64,000 nt of DNA from Nectonema munidae (lineage: Eukaryota > Nematomorpha > Nectonematoida > Nectonematidae). Position numbers and translations under genes: made by a program. Shown here piece by piece: positions 45,918 to 57,461 of this stretch. Each line of letters starts with the position of its first letter. Position 1 is the first letter of the stretch. A model generated the notes under the pieces. It was not told the origin of the DNA and made no database searches. It worked only from the letters and a program-made list of their open reading frames with translations. The stretch lies in assembly GCA_030549495.1 (NCBI GenBank), contig JAUIRK010000919.1, positions 62,001 to 126,000 of the forward strand, written 5' to 3'.

Positions 45918-46439
45918 ATCTTAATTGACAAAATAGTTGCATTTGGGTGTAAATATTTTCTGAAATGTAGGGTGCCCAACTGCCCCCTCAGTTTAGGGAA
46001 TTGAGCATGCAGGGGTGTAGCCAGAAATTGGAAGTTGAGGGGGCCTGAATATTTTGATTTAAAATTGGGCAATTTAATGCTTTTAAAAATAAGTAATGAA
46101 TAAATAAAACTTTTGTTGAATTCTTGTTTTGTTAGAAAATTTCAATATTTTTGTATATGAATCTAAATATGACAGCAGAATCAAGTTTTTTCTCTCTCGT
46201 GCAATGCTTCTTTCATGGGATAAATTATATTTAAAATATCCTTTAAGTTATTGTGTTTATTTTTTTCAAAACTATTGATAAGATAGTTTTTGGCTACCAT
46301 AATCTGATTCAAAATATTCGTCATATTCAATACTAAAATATTCGGCAAGCTCTTCCATTCTTTTTTTATCTGAAAATTTTTCGTTCGTAGGTCAAAGACT
46401 TTCAATGCATTTTGCCACAGTATTTTCTTTTTTAATTAA
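45918..46439. other. Intergenic, with a possible hAT terminus
   Basis: CAGGGGTGTAGCCAG at 46013 resembles the MITE end at 13394 (CAGTGGCGTAGCCAG), but no partner end was found. No gene. Confidence 0.35.
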
Positions 46440-47868
46440 TCTATAAGAAGAAGAAGATGATTTATTGATATCACATAAATATGAAACATGTAAAATATTA
46501 AGTGTAAAAATTTGATAAATTTGTATACAAATACAAACAAACAAACAAAATGACAATCAATAGTAATGATGAAAAAATGTGATAACAAGTACCTCAAAAG
46601 GTTTAAAAGAAACCCGCTTGGAGAAGTACTATAAGTGATTAAACTAAATATAACTCAAATGAATAAGAAAAGAAAAAAATAAATAAATAATATATAAACA
46701 ATCACAATTGAAAGACTTAGTAGTCTTCATATAATAAACTGTATCTTTTATATATTACGATATGTTTGCAACAAAAGATCAATACCTGCATTTTTTATCG
46801 AAACAATTGAGCAGAAACTGTTAATAAAAGCAATATGACTATTATAAAAAGTCGAAAATTTATAAACAAGTGTTTGTTTAGATGATTTTAACCTGTAATA
46901 AGGTAAACTAAGTTTAAAATGCGACCTTAAATGTGGACGCACAAGTTCATGGTTAAAATTTACAAGCTCATAGAATTCTTTGGGGAGAATTCCCAATTTA
47001 AATTTCAAACAAAAAATATAGAGTTTATGCAGAAAAATATCGTCTATCTTCAAAAGCTTATTATCTACAAAGAGCACATTTGAATGAAATAAAGTTGGTT
47101 TATTAAAAATGATTTTCAAGACTCTCTTTTGTAGTGAGAATAACTTGTACAAGTTAGCATGTCCCCAAATTAAAATGTTATATGTTAAATGTGGTAGAAA
47201 TAAAGCTTTGTAAAGTGTCAATAAAAGATTTTTGCTCAAGTAATTTTTTAAGCATTTAAGTATACTTGTAATTGAAGATAATTTATTGCAAATAAAGTTT
47301 ATATGAGTATTCCATCTTAAATTATCATCCAATCTAAGACCTAATAAGCTAAAAGATTCAATAAATTGAAATCCCAAATACATTGTCGCATCATTTAAGC
47401 TAAATTTACGATTTGAAAAGATCATTCCTTTAGTTTTAGAATTATTTACTATTAAGTCATTAGAATAGCACCATCGGTATATCTGACTGATGTTTTCTTT
47501 AACAAATTTATAATTTTCACCAAATGAAGTGTTGGCCGAAGAAATTAGAAAAGTAATGTCATCTGCATATAATAAGAATTTACTATTAATGTTACTCATA
47601 TAAATATCGTTTATATAAATTTTAAAAAATAGAGGAGCAAGGAGAGAACCTTGAGGGATACCACATTTTGATACTAAAAAGCTTGAAGAAACAGAATCTA
47701 TGCATACGCATTGCCTTCTATTGATTAGATAAGAATTAACTAACTTCAACGATGATTCAGTAAATCCATATGATTTCAGTTTATATAAAAGCTTGTTAAA
47801 ACAAATTGTGTCAAATGCTCGTTTTGAATCCAAGAAAACACATATGTTTTCTTGGAAACATTAATTAT
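46440..47868 (-). mobile_element. LINE, 5'-truncated, with 361-codon reverse transcriptase ORF
   Basis: Minus-strand ORF 47833-46748. VFLDSKRAFDTICFNKLLYK (first RT Asp), GIPQGSLLAPLFFKIYIND, LLYADDITFL (YADD), then LRWNTHI and LFLPHLTYNILIWGHANLY. The open frame begins only a few codons upstream, at about 47860, so the element is 5'-truncated. It ends about 46445 with AATAAATCATCTTCTTCTTC. It shares C-terminal layout with the LINE at 38870 but is a different subfamily. Confidence 0.88.
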
Positions 47869-48366
47869 ACATATAATAAAAATATGTCGAGCAGATTTTC
47901 TGGCATATTTGTAAATAAATTCTATTTATAACTTTAAATGTTAATATAATCTAAAATACTTTTTTGATTTCATTTAATCTTATTTAAAGAATTTTTTCAA
48001 TTTTTTTCAAACACTTTTCGTACTAGAATTTAGCAAGTATTCTGAAATTTCTTAATGTTTTCTAATATATTTTGACTTTAAACATTTTTATCAAAGCATC
48101 TCTACAATGCGCTGATTCTAGCATTATTCGTGTAAAACAGGATAAATACATCTTGAATTATTAATCTATGTTTAGCTTACAAGACATTTAAAACAGATTA
48201 TAACTTTCGATGATATTGAGTAATATATTGAAAAAATAAGGAGATTTAGCAACTCAATAATGTCCAATTAAAGACGTCCTATGACGGTTGCATATTTCAA
48301 TCTTCATAATTTCCTTAAATTTCATTCCATTGTTATTTTACCATTGTTATTAAATTTTTGATAGGA
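47869..48366. other. Upstream region of dolichol kinase
   Basis: About 500 bp of AT-rich DNA between the LINE and the kinase start. The promoter must lie here or further up. No clear TATA or initiator element can be singled out. Confidence 0.4.
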
Positions 48367-49902
48367 ATGAAAAATAAAAAGTTGATATGTGTCGAGTTTC
48401 TTACTCTTTCAACGATCCTTTTTTCAAAGTTTGCACTTTTTACTTTCAGTTTTCCTTTTGCTTCTCTCTTCCTTTCATTCATCCTGATTTTAGGATTCCT
48501 CTTTTCAATTGAAATATTTCTCATCCTTCTCCCTTCTCAATCTCTTCTCGCAAATTCCTTCCTTAAAAACTTAAAGTATGGAGGCAAGCGCAGTCAAAGT
48601 TTATGGCTCTCTATCTTTCCATATCTTTTTTCCATGCTACTCTCGAAGTGTCCTGACAATCTCCAAAATGAATCCATTTCATTAGCTAATCGTGAAAATA
48701 TTTTAACCAATCAAATAATATTACGCATACTTTTCACTGTTACTCTTGTCTCCATCATTTTGCCCTGCTGCTCACTTCATCATCATTTGAAGCGTCTCTC
48801 CTTTTTAGTTCCTTTATCCTTTGTCATTCTTTGCACCTCTTTCTTACTACCATCCCCTCCCATTCCATCTATATTCAATAACATCTGGTATGTGTTAAGC
48901 TTTTCACCTTTGATTCTTCTAAACATTTTGTTGCCAGTCTATCTCGTCAAAGCTTTTCCAAAAACGTTTTGCTTCGGTGAACTTCTATTTCTTGCCTCCT
49001 CTCTCAACATCTTTTCAACTTCCACTTCACCTCGTCTTCCCGAATTGTTCATCTTTGCACTGCTAATTCTATTCATTCCCAACTTTCGAGCTTTCCTTTC
49101 AACAGCGCAATCCTTCCGTTTCTTGCTTTTTCTCACTTTGTCTTCTTCATCCTCCCTCTTTCTCCTTTCTTACTTCTTCGAATCGATTCACTCCCTACCC
49201 ATCCAACTCATCGTCTTTTGGTTTCTCTTAGTCGGGATTGCTCTATCATTCCTAGCTTATCCTCCTTTTGCGTCCACTGCAATAAATCGAAAAGTTTTCC
49301 ACTTCCTATCCTTTCTCGTCTACTTCTCTGGCATAGCAATCGATCCATCCTTTTTGAAAGTGGCTTCGACTTTCATCATCATTCTGCTTCTTCTTCTCGA
49401 GTTTTGTCGCCTCCAAAATCTCCTGCCCCATATCGTCACGTCAAAGTTCCTTATTTTAAAGAGTGAGAGCAGTGATTCCGATCTCCTGATTCCATCTCCA
49501 CTCTACCTCATTTTTGCACTTTCTTGCCCTCTCTTCCTCATCCCACCCTCCTCCTACAACCTCAGTGCGCGTCACCCACTCTTCCTGTACTCTGGGATCA
49601 TTAGCTGTGGTATTGGGGACTCCTTCGCCGCCATCATAGGAACTCTTTCCAAAAGAAATCGTGAAAGTAGCCGGGAGGAATCAAGGAAAACGCTTTCCGG
49701 GTTTTTCGCGTGCTTCTTCAGTCAGTCTTTCGCCTACTTTTTGTTCTCACATTTTTTTACTGCATTCACCGCTCCAATTTCAGGGGTGTCACTTTTCTTT
49801 GCGTACTTCGTTTTCTTTTTGAATTCTCTTGTTGAATTCGTGAGTAGTGCGAACGACAACATAACACTTCCTATAGTCACTGCCTTCCTCTTCTTTACAT
49901 AA
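48367..49902 (+). CDS. DOLK: Dolichol kinase
   Basis: A single open exon of 511 codons, with the first ATG at 48367. It phosphorylates dolichol with CTP to dolichyl phosphate in the ER membrane, the lipid carrier for N-glycosylation, GPI anchors and O-/C-mannosylation. The protein is highly hydrophobic, with a dozen or more predicted membrane segments throughout. The C-terminal CTP-binding signature is visible: CGIGDSFAAIIG, followed by a basic loop SKRNRESSREESRKT, then LSGFF and later SSANDNITLPIVTAFLFFT, matching the family pattern GVGDT...KKTxEGT...DNLxLPL. Length is close to human DOLK (538). No introns and no frame breaks. The AT-rich, Phe/Leu/Ser-heavy composition fits the surrounding genome. 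A LINE lies upstream on the other strand. Confidence 0.93.
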   Translation: MKNKKLICVEFLTLSTILFSKFALFTFSFPFASLFLSFILILGFLFSIEIFLILLPSQSLLANSFLKNLKYGGKRSQSLWLSIFPYLFSMLLSKCPDNLQNESISLANRENILTNQIILRILFTVTLVSIILPCCSLHHHLKRLSFLVPLSFVILCTSFLLPSPPIPSIFNNIWYVLSFSPLILLNILLPVYLVKAFPKTFCFGELLFLASSLNIFSTSTSPRLPELFIFALLILFIPNFRAFLSTAQSFRFLLFLTLSSSSSLFLLSYFFESIHSLPIQLIVFWFLLVGIALSFLAYPPFASTAINRKVFHFLSFLVYFSGIAIDPSFLKVASTFIIILLLLLEFCRLQNLLPHIVTSKFLILKSESSDSDLLIPSPLYLIFALSCPLFLIPPSSYNLSARHPLFLYSGIISCGIGDSFAAIIGTLSKRNRESSREESRKTLSGFFACFFSQSFAYFLFSHFFTAFTAPISGVSLFFAYFVFFLNSLVEFVSSANDNITLPIVTAFLFFT

Positions 49903-49953
49903 AGAATCGAAATGTTACTTATTTTAATTTGACAATGTCGCATATGAGAGAAA

Positions 49954-49959
49954 AATAAA
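49954..49959 (+). promoter_or_regulatory. Probable polyadenylation signal of dolichol kinase
   Basis: AATAAA, 52 bp past the stop codon. Confidence 0.5.
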
Positions 49960-50665
49960 TTTAGCTTTTAGAGAACACGTCTTTTCAGTCAATCAAATAT
50001 CAGATTTATCGTATTTATATTTCGAGACAAAACCATTTGAAGAGTATATGGACTGGATAGATAGAATCATGATGTATGAGTCTATCATGACGTGTAATAG
50101 ATCAAATTTAAGCGATAAGAAAGCTTCATAATTTAGTATATTTGCAATTCAAGGGCAAATTAAGTCTTTTTTCTCATTCCTTCATTCTTTACCTTGTCTT
50201 TCTTAATTTCGACCGCATATTTCTGCTATTTTATCCAAAATCTCCATCTCTGTGAATTTTTGTTTCCTATAGATTGCCAGGTACTTTTTTTACAGTAGCG
50301 ATTTGTGGGTGTATCTGTTTGACTGTCAGTGAGTGAGTGTTTTGTGTCTGATCTGTTTCTTTAGTTATACTATTATGTACTAATCTTTAAATTTTTTTAA
50401 GAATCTATACAAATAACTTTTATTCTGAATGATCAAATTATTAGCTTCAAATAATTTTTCAAAGTTTAATCTACCAGCAAAATTTTGAAGAGGAAAACTC
50501 GAATCGAAGCCAACAGACTCTTTGCCATCTGGACTTTTTCCTTCTTGATTATATCGTTATGGGGATCGTCTTTATTCTAGACTATCCCATGCAAATTTAT
50601 AAGATAAGGAGATTACTTCTATTTTAAAAATGACTATAATAACGTGTGAAGAAAAAATTACAAAA
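49960..50665. other. Intergenic
   Basis: No gene or recognised repeat. Confidence 0.4.
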
Positions 50666-52944
50666 CAGAGGAATGGCGTGATAATGACCCCCTTAGGGGT
50701 AATTTTAAATTCTTAGAGGGGTAATGAAAACCGGATTAAAAATTGTTTTTATTTGTCGTTTTGTGATAATGATAAAAGGTACATTCAAGCATTTTTTCTC
50801 TACGCAAAAACAGGATGTAAATTTCTTATAATAAATGTATTAGTAATTAGACCGTATTTGAAGCTTTTCTCAAATTTGGTTTTACAAGTATTATTCAAAA
50901 CTCAGTTGTTAAACCCCAATGTGTTATTTGTAGTAAAGTATGAAGCCAAGTAAATTGAAGCAACACTTCGAAACTGTTCATACCCAACACGCTGGTAAAA
51001 GTAAATTATTTTAAACAAAAAGAAACATCTTTAAGAGCAAGCCGGATAGATTCAACTGGGAATTGGCTGTGCAAAGTAAAGCCGCTCTAAAAGCATCTTT
51101 TAAAATTGCATTGAACATTGCAAAAGCTAAGAAACCTCATACTATTGGTGAGGAATTGATAAAACCTTGTATCTTAGAAGCAGTTTCATCTGTTCTTGGG
51201 CAAAAACAAGCAGAAGAATTAAAATCAATTTCTCTTTCAAATGACACTATCAGAAAGCGTATTTTTGATATGAGTGAAGATACACTAATACAAACAGTAA
51301 ATGCAGTGAAGGCTAGTTCTTTTTATTCTTTGCAACTTGATGAGTCAACAGATGTTTCATCATGCTCCCAACTTTTGGTTTATGCTCGATATTTTGAAGA
51401 ACAAGCTTTAAAAAAAGAATACTTGTTTTCTGAGCCATTAAGTACCACAGCTCGTGGAAAAGACGTTTTCAAAATTCTTGAAAGCTTTTTAGCAAAACAT
51501 AGTTTAAGCTGGAAAACGCTTGTTGGAGTATGTACTGACGGGGCTCCATCAATGATTGGCTATAAATCTGGGTTTAAAGTTCTCGTTAAAAAAACCGCAC
51601 CTCACATCTCTTTCACTCACTGCATGATTCACCGCTATGCTTTAGCGATGAAAACTCTTCCGCCATCTCTTCGAGAAGTTTTGGATTTAGTTGTCAAGAT
51701 TGTAAATCATATTAGAAAAAATGCTACAACTTCGAGAATTTTTAAAAATATGTGTGAAGAAATGGGTATGAATTTTTCAGTTCTTCTTCTGCACACAGAA
51801 GTGCGTTGGCTCCCGAGAGGTAACGTATTAAATAGATTTTTTCACCTTCGAGAACCGCTATTACCATTATCAGAACAAGGGTCTTCTTCTAAATCTAAAG
51901 AAAATTTTTTTTTAATTAAAATGAAGGATGAAGTTTTTCTATCCAAAGTTGCCTACCTTGCAGATTTTTTTACTGAAATGAATTCAATAAGTACCTGTCT
52001 CCAAGGAAATCTTTCCTTTTCTCATATTATTTTAGATAAAATAGCAGGTTTTCAATCTAAAATCAATTTTTATTAAAATCAGATTAAAAATAATGAAATG
52101 AGCTTTTTTCCTCAAATGACTTCTTTTCTAAGTTCTTCAACCCAAAAAGAATGTACTTTTTGTGATGAAATATTAGCTCACCTTGCACATGTCAACCAGG
52201 CAATCAACGAATATTTTCCAAATATAAAGAATCGTTTTAATGATGCTTGGATATTTAGACCTTTTTCGGTGAGCGAAAGTGCAATTGAGAATAGTGATAT
52301 CTCTGCTAAGATTGAGTTTCTCCAAATTCGAGAAAACATTCAACTTAAACTTGATTTCAACGAACAATCACTTGCAAAGTTTTGGACAAAATTGGAAACT
52401 GTTTACCCTGTTCTTTCGAAACGTGCCATGCAATTTTTAGTACAGTCCCCTTCAACTTATCGCTGCGAGACAGGATTTTGTGCCATGATGAGCTTAAAAA
52501 CAGGTTCACGTAATAAACGTGTTATTGATGCGGACATGAGATGTTGCTTATCAAACATTGTGCCGTGTTTTGAAAATTTTTTATCTGATAAACAGTACCA
52601 ACCTTCTCATTAATATATATATTTAGTATTGTTTTTGAATAAATTTTTGTCTTTTTATTAAAGAACAAGAAAACATTTTTTCTTACTGAAAAAGAAAGTT
52701 AGTGTGCATGTTGTGTATGTGTGTGTTGTTATGCTAAAAATAGGTCATGGGTATTGAATATTTAAGTCAAAATAAAGTAAAATATAATTGTTTATTTATA
52801 AAATCATTCAGTTAAAAAAGTTTTAAGAATATGATGTTTTAACAAAACATATAGTAAAAATAAGTAAAAAAAACTTGAAGGGGGTCACAGCAAATTTTTA
52901 ATTTTTAAAGGGGGTCACAATGACATAAAGGTTAAGAACCACTG
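50666..52944 (+). mobile_element. hAT transposon, ZBED/Buster type, about 2.28 kb
   Basis: The 3' end read inward is CAGTGGTTCTTAACC, then GTGACCCCC, the classic Buster-like terminus. The 5' side has CAGAGG, then AATGACCCCCTTAGGGG, which matches the subterminal part but has drifted at the tip. No target duplication was identified. Inside is a nearly intact transposase. Confidence 0.82.
50905..52613 (+). pseudogene. ZBED-like hAT transposase, nearly intact
   Basis: A BED finger spans two frames: QCVICSK, then KPSKLKQHFETVHTQHAG (C-x2-C ... H-x5-H). A 337-codon open frame follows (51063-52076) with LDESTDVSSCSQLLVYARYF, CTDGAPSMIGYKSGF, HCMIHRYALAMKTLPPSL and EVRWLPRGNVLNRFF. After a stop, a second frame (52098-52613) carries the dimerisation domain with FWTKLETVYPVL and STYRCETGFCAMMSLKT. 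Apart from the shift in the finger and one or two stops near 51010 and 52074, the protein matches ZBED5/SCAND3-like hAT transposases along its length. Relatively young. Confidence 0.87.
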
Positions 52945-53039
52945 ACATAGATAATATGATAGAAACGGAAATTCATAAGAAAAAAAATTGATCCAACAAT
53001 TAATTTCTGGTTTATTCCTTAATTGTTTATAAACTACTT

Positions 53040-53103
53040 GAGGTCTACTTTCTTGAGCTTGGCGGTCGACTAGTCGACCGCGGGCGACTTCTTGGACACC
53101 TAT
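53040..53103 (-). mobile_element. Solo hAT terminus related to the 9933 element
   Basis: On the minus strand CATAGGTGTCCAAGAAGTCG matches the 5' end of the hAT at 9933 (CAGAGATGTCCAAGACGTCG), followed by a CGGTCGAC palindromic patch where the other has GATCTACC. It starts about 100 bp past the ZBED-type hAT end. No transposase is attached. Confidence 0.6.
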
Positions 53104-53939
53104 GCTTTACAGTATGCCATTTTGCTATTCATTTTATGTTGATCTTTTCTTGGTAGCTCTTTTTTCATTAGAAATTTATTTTCTTCAATGTGTGTTTGGA
53201 AAAACTTTTTTAAGGATTTATTTTGAGATTTTTTCCTTATCAAAGCATTCTGATTAAAGAATCTTCTTGATGATCTTAGGCTTTTTTTTTATCAGTATCG
53301 TGTATTTTATTATCAGGCCTGAATATTTGTCAACCAATCTCAGTTCAAAGCTTTTTTTCTGATGAATCATTCGTAATGTTCATTATTCAATTAAAAAATG
53401 TTTTCTTTATCTAAATTCTAAAAGAATCTCTCTTTGACGCAAAAGAAAAAATTCAATTTAAATTAAAAATATCTTGAGTGACTAAATTCTCACATATTGG
53501 CATCTGTGCCATTTTTGATAAATCTGACCTATTCTAAATTTTCCGATTTCCTACCATCTTAGCTAAATGTTAATTATAATCCTAGATGATAAACCATAGA
53601 TTTAAATATTTTTCATTTGTAAAAGGGGAACTTCTTTTTCACAGTAAAAATCTTTTTTGAAGCATCTAATATATAATTATACCACTTCCTAGTTCGTTAG
53701 AACATGGTAGATCTTCCATTTGGTCAAGATGCATATTATTTTTAATTATATCTTTTGATCACACGTTCTCTTTTCAATTTGTTTTTATAATACGTTGTTT
53801 TTTTAATAAATATTTTATACTCAAGATGATTGAAGTATTATAAACCAAAATATACAAAAAAAAGTACATTTTTATTATATACCTAATATACAACGATTTA
53901 TCGAAAAATTTTTACAGAACTGATTTTTAGGCATATATT
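53104..53939. other. Intergenic
   Basis: No gene or recognised repeat. Confidence 0.4.
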
Positions 53940-53959
53940 ACTAATTCCATGGCCACTTC

Positions 53960-55490
53960 GAGATATTTTTTAACCATATTAGCCAAAATTGAGTAGAGAA
54001 ATAAAATAAGCATAGTCGATTTGGTATAAAAAGATATTTTATTTTTTTGAAGACAGTATCTAGAAGTAAACCGCAAACGTTATTGAAGCTTTCAGATATA
54101 TTAAAACCATAAATGCCAAACCTGAGTCGAAAAATGAAACCAGCATCTTCCATTTGTCATAAACAGATATTTTATTTAAATTTCAAAAAGATTTCTGTAG
54201 ACATTAGACGTAAATCAAACATTTGAACTGATTTCAGAAATAAAACTACCATGGGTGAATTGGTATAAAAACTTATATTTCATGTAAAATTAGAGAGAAT
54301 ATTTTTCAGATGACATAAACCCTAAATTTGATTGACACTGACAGTAAAACCTCTAAATGCGAAAACTAGGTCCAGAAATGAAACCATCATGATCTATTTG
54401 CTATAAAACATATATTTCATGTAAAATTTGAATCAAAATTTTTGGAAACAAATTTTAGAACTAAACGCAAATTTGATTGATACTTATAGGTATTTTCAAA
54501 TTCAAACTGCAAAAATTGAGTCCATAAATGAAACTAGCATGGTTGATTTGGTATAAAAACATATATTTAATTGTAAAATTTGAATGAATATTTTTGGAGA
54601 CAATTTTTAGAAGTAAACCGCAAATATCATTAACACTTATAAGTGTTTTCACATTCTAAATCTAAAAAATGAGTTCAGAATTGAAAACAGCATGATTGAT
54701 TTGGTATAAAAACATTTATTTCATGTAAAATTGAGAGAATATTTTCGGAGATAGCTTTTAGAAGTAAACCGCAAATTTGATTGACATTGACTGATATTTT
54801 AAAACCTCTAAATGTGGAAAATGAGTTCAAAAATGAAAACAGCATGGTTGATTTGGTATAAAAACATATATTTCATTGTAAACTTTGAATGAATGTATTT
54901 GGAGACAATTTTTAGAAGTAAACCGCAAATTTAATTAACACTTATAGGTATTTTCACATCCTAAACGTAAAAAATGAAACCTACATGGCCGATTTAGTAT
55001 AACACATATATTTCATTGTAAAATTTGAATGAATGTTTTTGGAGATAATTTTTACAAGTAAACCGCAAATTTGATTAACACTTATAGGTATTTCCATATC
55101 CTAAACATAAAAAATGAGTCCAGAAATGAAACCAGAAGGGCCGATTTAGTATAACGCATATATTTTATGTAAAATGTAAAGGAATGTTTTTGGAGACAAT
55201 TTTCATAAGTAAACCGCAAATTTGATTAACACTTATAGGTATTTTCAAATCCTAAATGTAAAAAATGAGTCCAGAAATGAAAACAACATGATCGATTTGG
55301 TATAAAACATATATTTTATGTAAAATGTAAAGGAATATTTTGGAGACAATTTTCAGAAGTAAACCGCAAATTTGATTAACACTTATAGGTATTTTCAAAT
55401 CCTAAATGTAAAAAATGAGTCCAGAAATGAAAACAGCATGACCGATTTAGTATAAAAACATATATTTTATGTAAAATTTGAAGGTATATT
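53960..55490. repeat. Tandem array, about 148-bp unit, about ten copies
   Basis: The motif AGTAAACCGCAAATTTGATT recurs at intervals of about 142-154 bp, along with CATATATTT and AATGAGTCCAGAAATGAAA. The last five or six units (54600-55490) are most alike; the left-hand units (from about 53960) are more diverged. Unit length is in the nucleosome-size range common for satellite DNA. Short open frames across it vary between units, so coding is unlikely. Confidence 0.9.
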
Positions 55491-57266
55491 TTATCAGATA
55501 CATTTTTGATCAATCAAAATTTTGATTGACATTTTCTAAAGAGTAGCCATGATTATTGAAAAAATTAAATATATAAAGTGCTATGCGTTCCAAACTGTAT
55601 ATAATTATAAATTTTCAGGGTATTATATAATATAGATCCTAAGTTATAAGGTTAAGTACAGATGTCAAAATTTTAATTTTTGATTGACAGTTTTGGACAT
55701 GAAAGGGTCATTCAACTACCATGAAAATGGTTTCAAAAGATGCAGCAAGCGATTTTAGGAAAAGTCACAAAATTTGAAGGGATATGATTCAGCCAATTTT
55801 CTACAATTAATTTTTTAGTGAAGGGGGGGGGGCGTTTTACGGCCCCCAGCACTAATAGGGTTAATATTTTTAATAAATGTATTTGAATGACATTTATCCG
55901 AAACTTACTTATCAGAATTAACATTTAAATATATTGAGATTTGAAATCCTTTGATTTTAAATCATTGGCGTCTAAAGTTGAACAATATTTCATACTTTTT
56001 ATATTATTAAAGTTGAAATAATATAAGAGTATCAAAAAATCAAAAGTACTATAAAATGCCGATGGATTTTGTGGTTTTCTGCGGATCACTGGTTGGCCGA
56101 CCTATGGACTAAACAACCAAAATGATATTTGTTACAAAAATATTATTATTGAATAAAATAACAATTATCGGTTATATTTTATTGTATACATCAAAAGATA
56201 AATCAAATTTTGTAGTTGTTTCTCTTCCAGTGCTTTCTTTTGAAATTGTACCTAAAATTAGAACGGTTTTAGTGATAAATGAAAAACTTAAAAAACATGT
56301 ATTACTTTATCTTAAAGCTACTTCGAAGTCGAACCCAATATGGAACGTTACGGCGAAGTTTCGAGAATGTCGCTATTTTCTGCTTTGTTTTAAATGATTT
56401 ATGAGAACCCTAAAAAACATAAAATTATAGTGATTTTACAACACAAAAAAAGAGATATAATTGAACACTGATGTATCTATTAAAAGCTACCCTTTTCTAT
56501 GAATATCTATTAGCTAAATAAAATTGTTAATTATATCCACCTAAATACCTAAGGGTTGTCCATTACTTTACCATTATTATTTATTAAAACTAGCCAGTCA
56601 CCGTTAAAAATAAATAAAAACTATGTTAACGAAGTGGGCTGAGTCGTTGAAAAAGACGTGAAAAAATTAATTGAAAAGAACTATTTATTCCTCCAAATTT
56701 TTATATAAAACATGAACGTTTATCATAAAATAAGTTTAAAATGTCAAGATGAGTATTTTCAATAACTCGGTTCATGAGGGACAATACTATATAATCATGA
56801 TCTGATTCAAAAGATGGAGAAAAGAGGCTTAAATATTTGTTTACATGGATGGAGCCTGAAAGATTAAGCATATCGCTTCTATTTCCGGCTTCAAGCAACT
56901 TAAATACATATTTGTTTCGGAAGGATATATAGTCAAAACAGCTAAACCGAATTTCAAGAAAAAGTGATTTTTTTGCTAAAAATAAAATATCCGAATTGCT
57001 AAGAAATAGCGATTATGCATAATTCTAAAAAAAGTTTCCCATTTTCAAAAATATAATCTGAACTATCTCTATTTTTCCTATAGTTTATTCAACTTTTCAT
57101 CTCTTAAAGCTTCAAAATGAAAATATTAATATTGTAAAAACAAAACTTTTAACATTTATTATCGCTGCATTAAAAAATCTTCTCAAGGTTTTAATTTTTT
57201 TTGAATATTTTATCTTTCAATTTATTATTAATTATAAAATATTTACTGACGAGTGTCAGGGTATCT
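55491..57266. other. Intergenic
   Basis: No gene recognised. A run of eleven or so G residues lies at about 55816-55826. A minus-strand open stretch at 56898-56701 (includes NLSGSIHVNKYLSLFSPSFE) looks protein-like but matches nothing I know. Confidence 0.35.
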
Positions 57267-57461
57267 TCAAAAACTAACTGTAAAGAAAACAAATTCTTCA
57301 CTTGTGCTCGGTTGTGAATTGTCTGTATCCTCAGTGGGTTTAGGGGGAGGAGTTTCTTTTCTAAAACACACGCTAAGTTTTGGCTGAATGGTTGGTTTCT
57401 TTTTATCAACATAAATTTCACGATGCGGACGAAAAGCATCTAGTATCTTTCGTTCAATCAT
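57267..57461 (-). CDS. Small unrecognised ORF, possibly a transposase C-terminal tail
   Basis: 64 codons from a true ATG. MIERKILDAFRPHREIYVDK, then a stretch with TIQPKLSVCFRK, PPPKPTEDTDNSQPSTSEE and a hydrophobic end. The pattern of a basic region, a QxxLxxFF-like motif and a Pro/Ser/Thr tail is reminiscent of the C-terminal ends of Tigger/Jerky transposases. That is inference from style, not a confident match. An intron acceptor-like TTGTTTTCTTTACAG lies near its end. Confidence 0.25.
   Translation of the reverse strand: MIERKILDAFRPHREIYVDKKKPTIQPKLSVCFRKETPPPKPTEDTDNSQPSTSEEFVFFTVSF

Noticed and set aside
53941-54652. Minus-strand ORFs in the tandem array
   Set aside because: They differ in frame from unit to unit and have no motif; chance open frames in AT-rich repeats.
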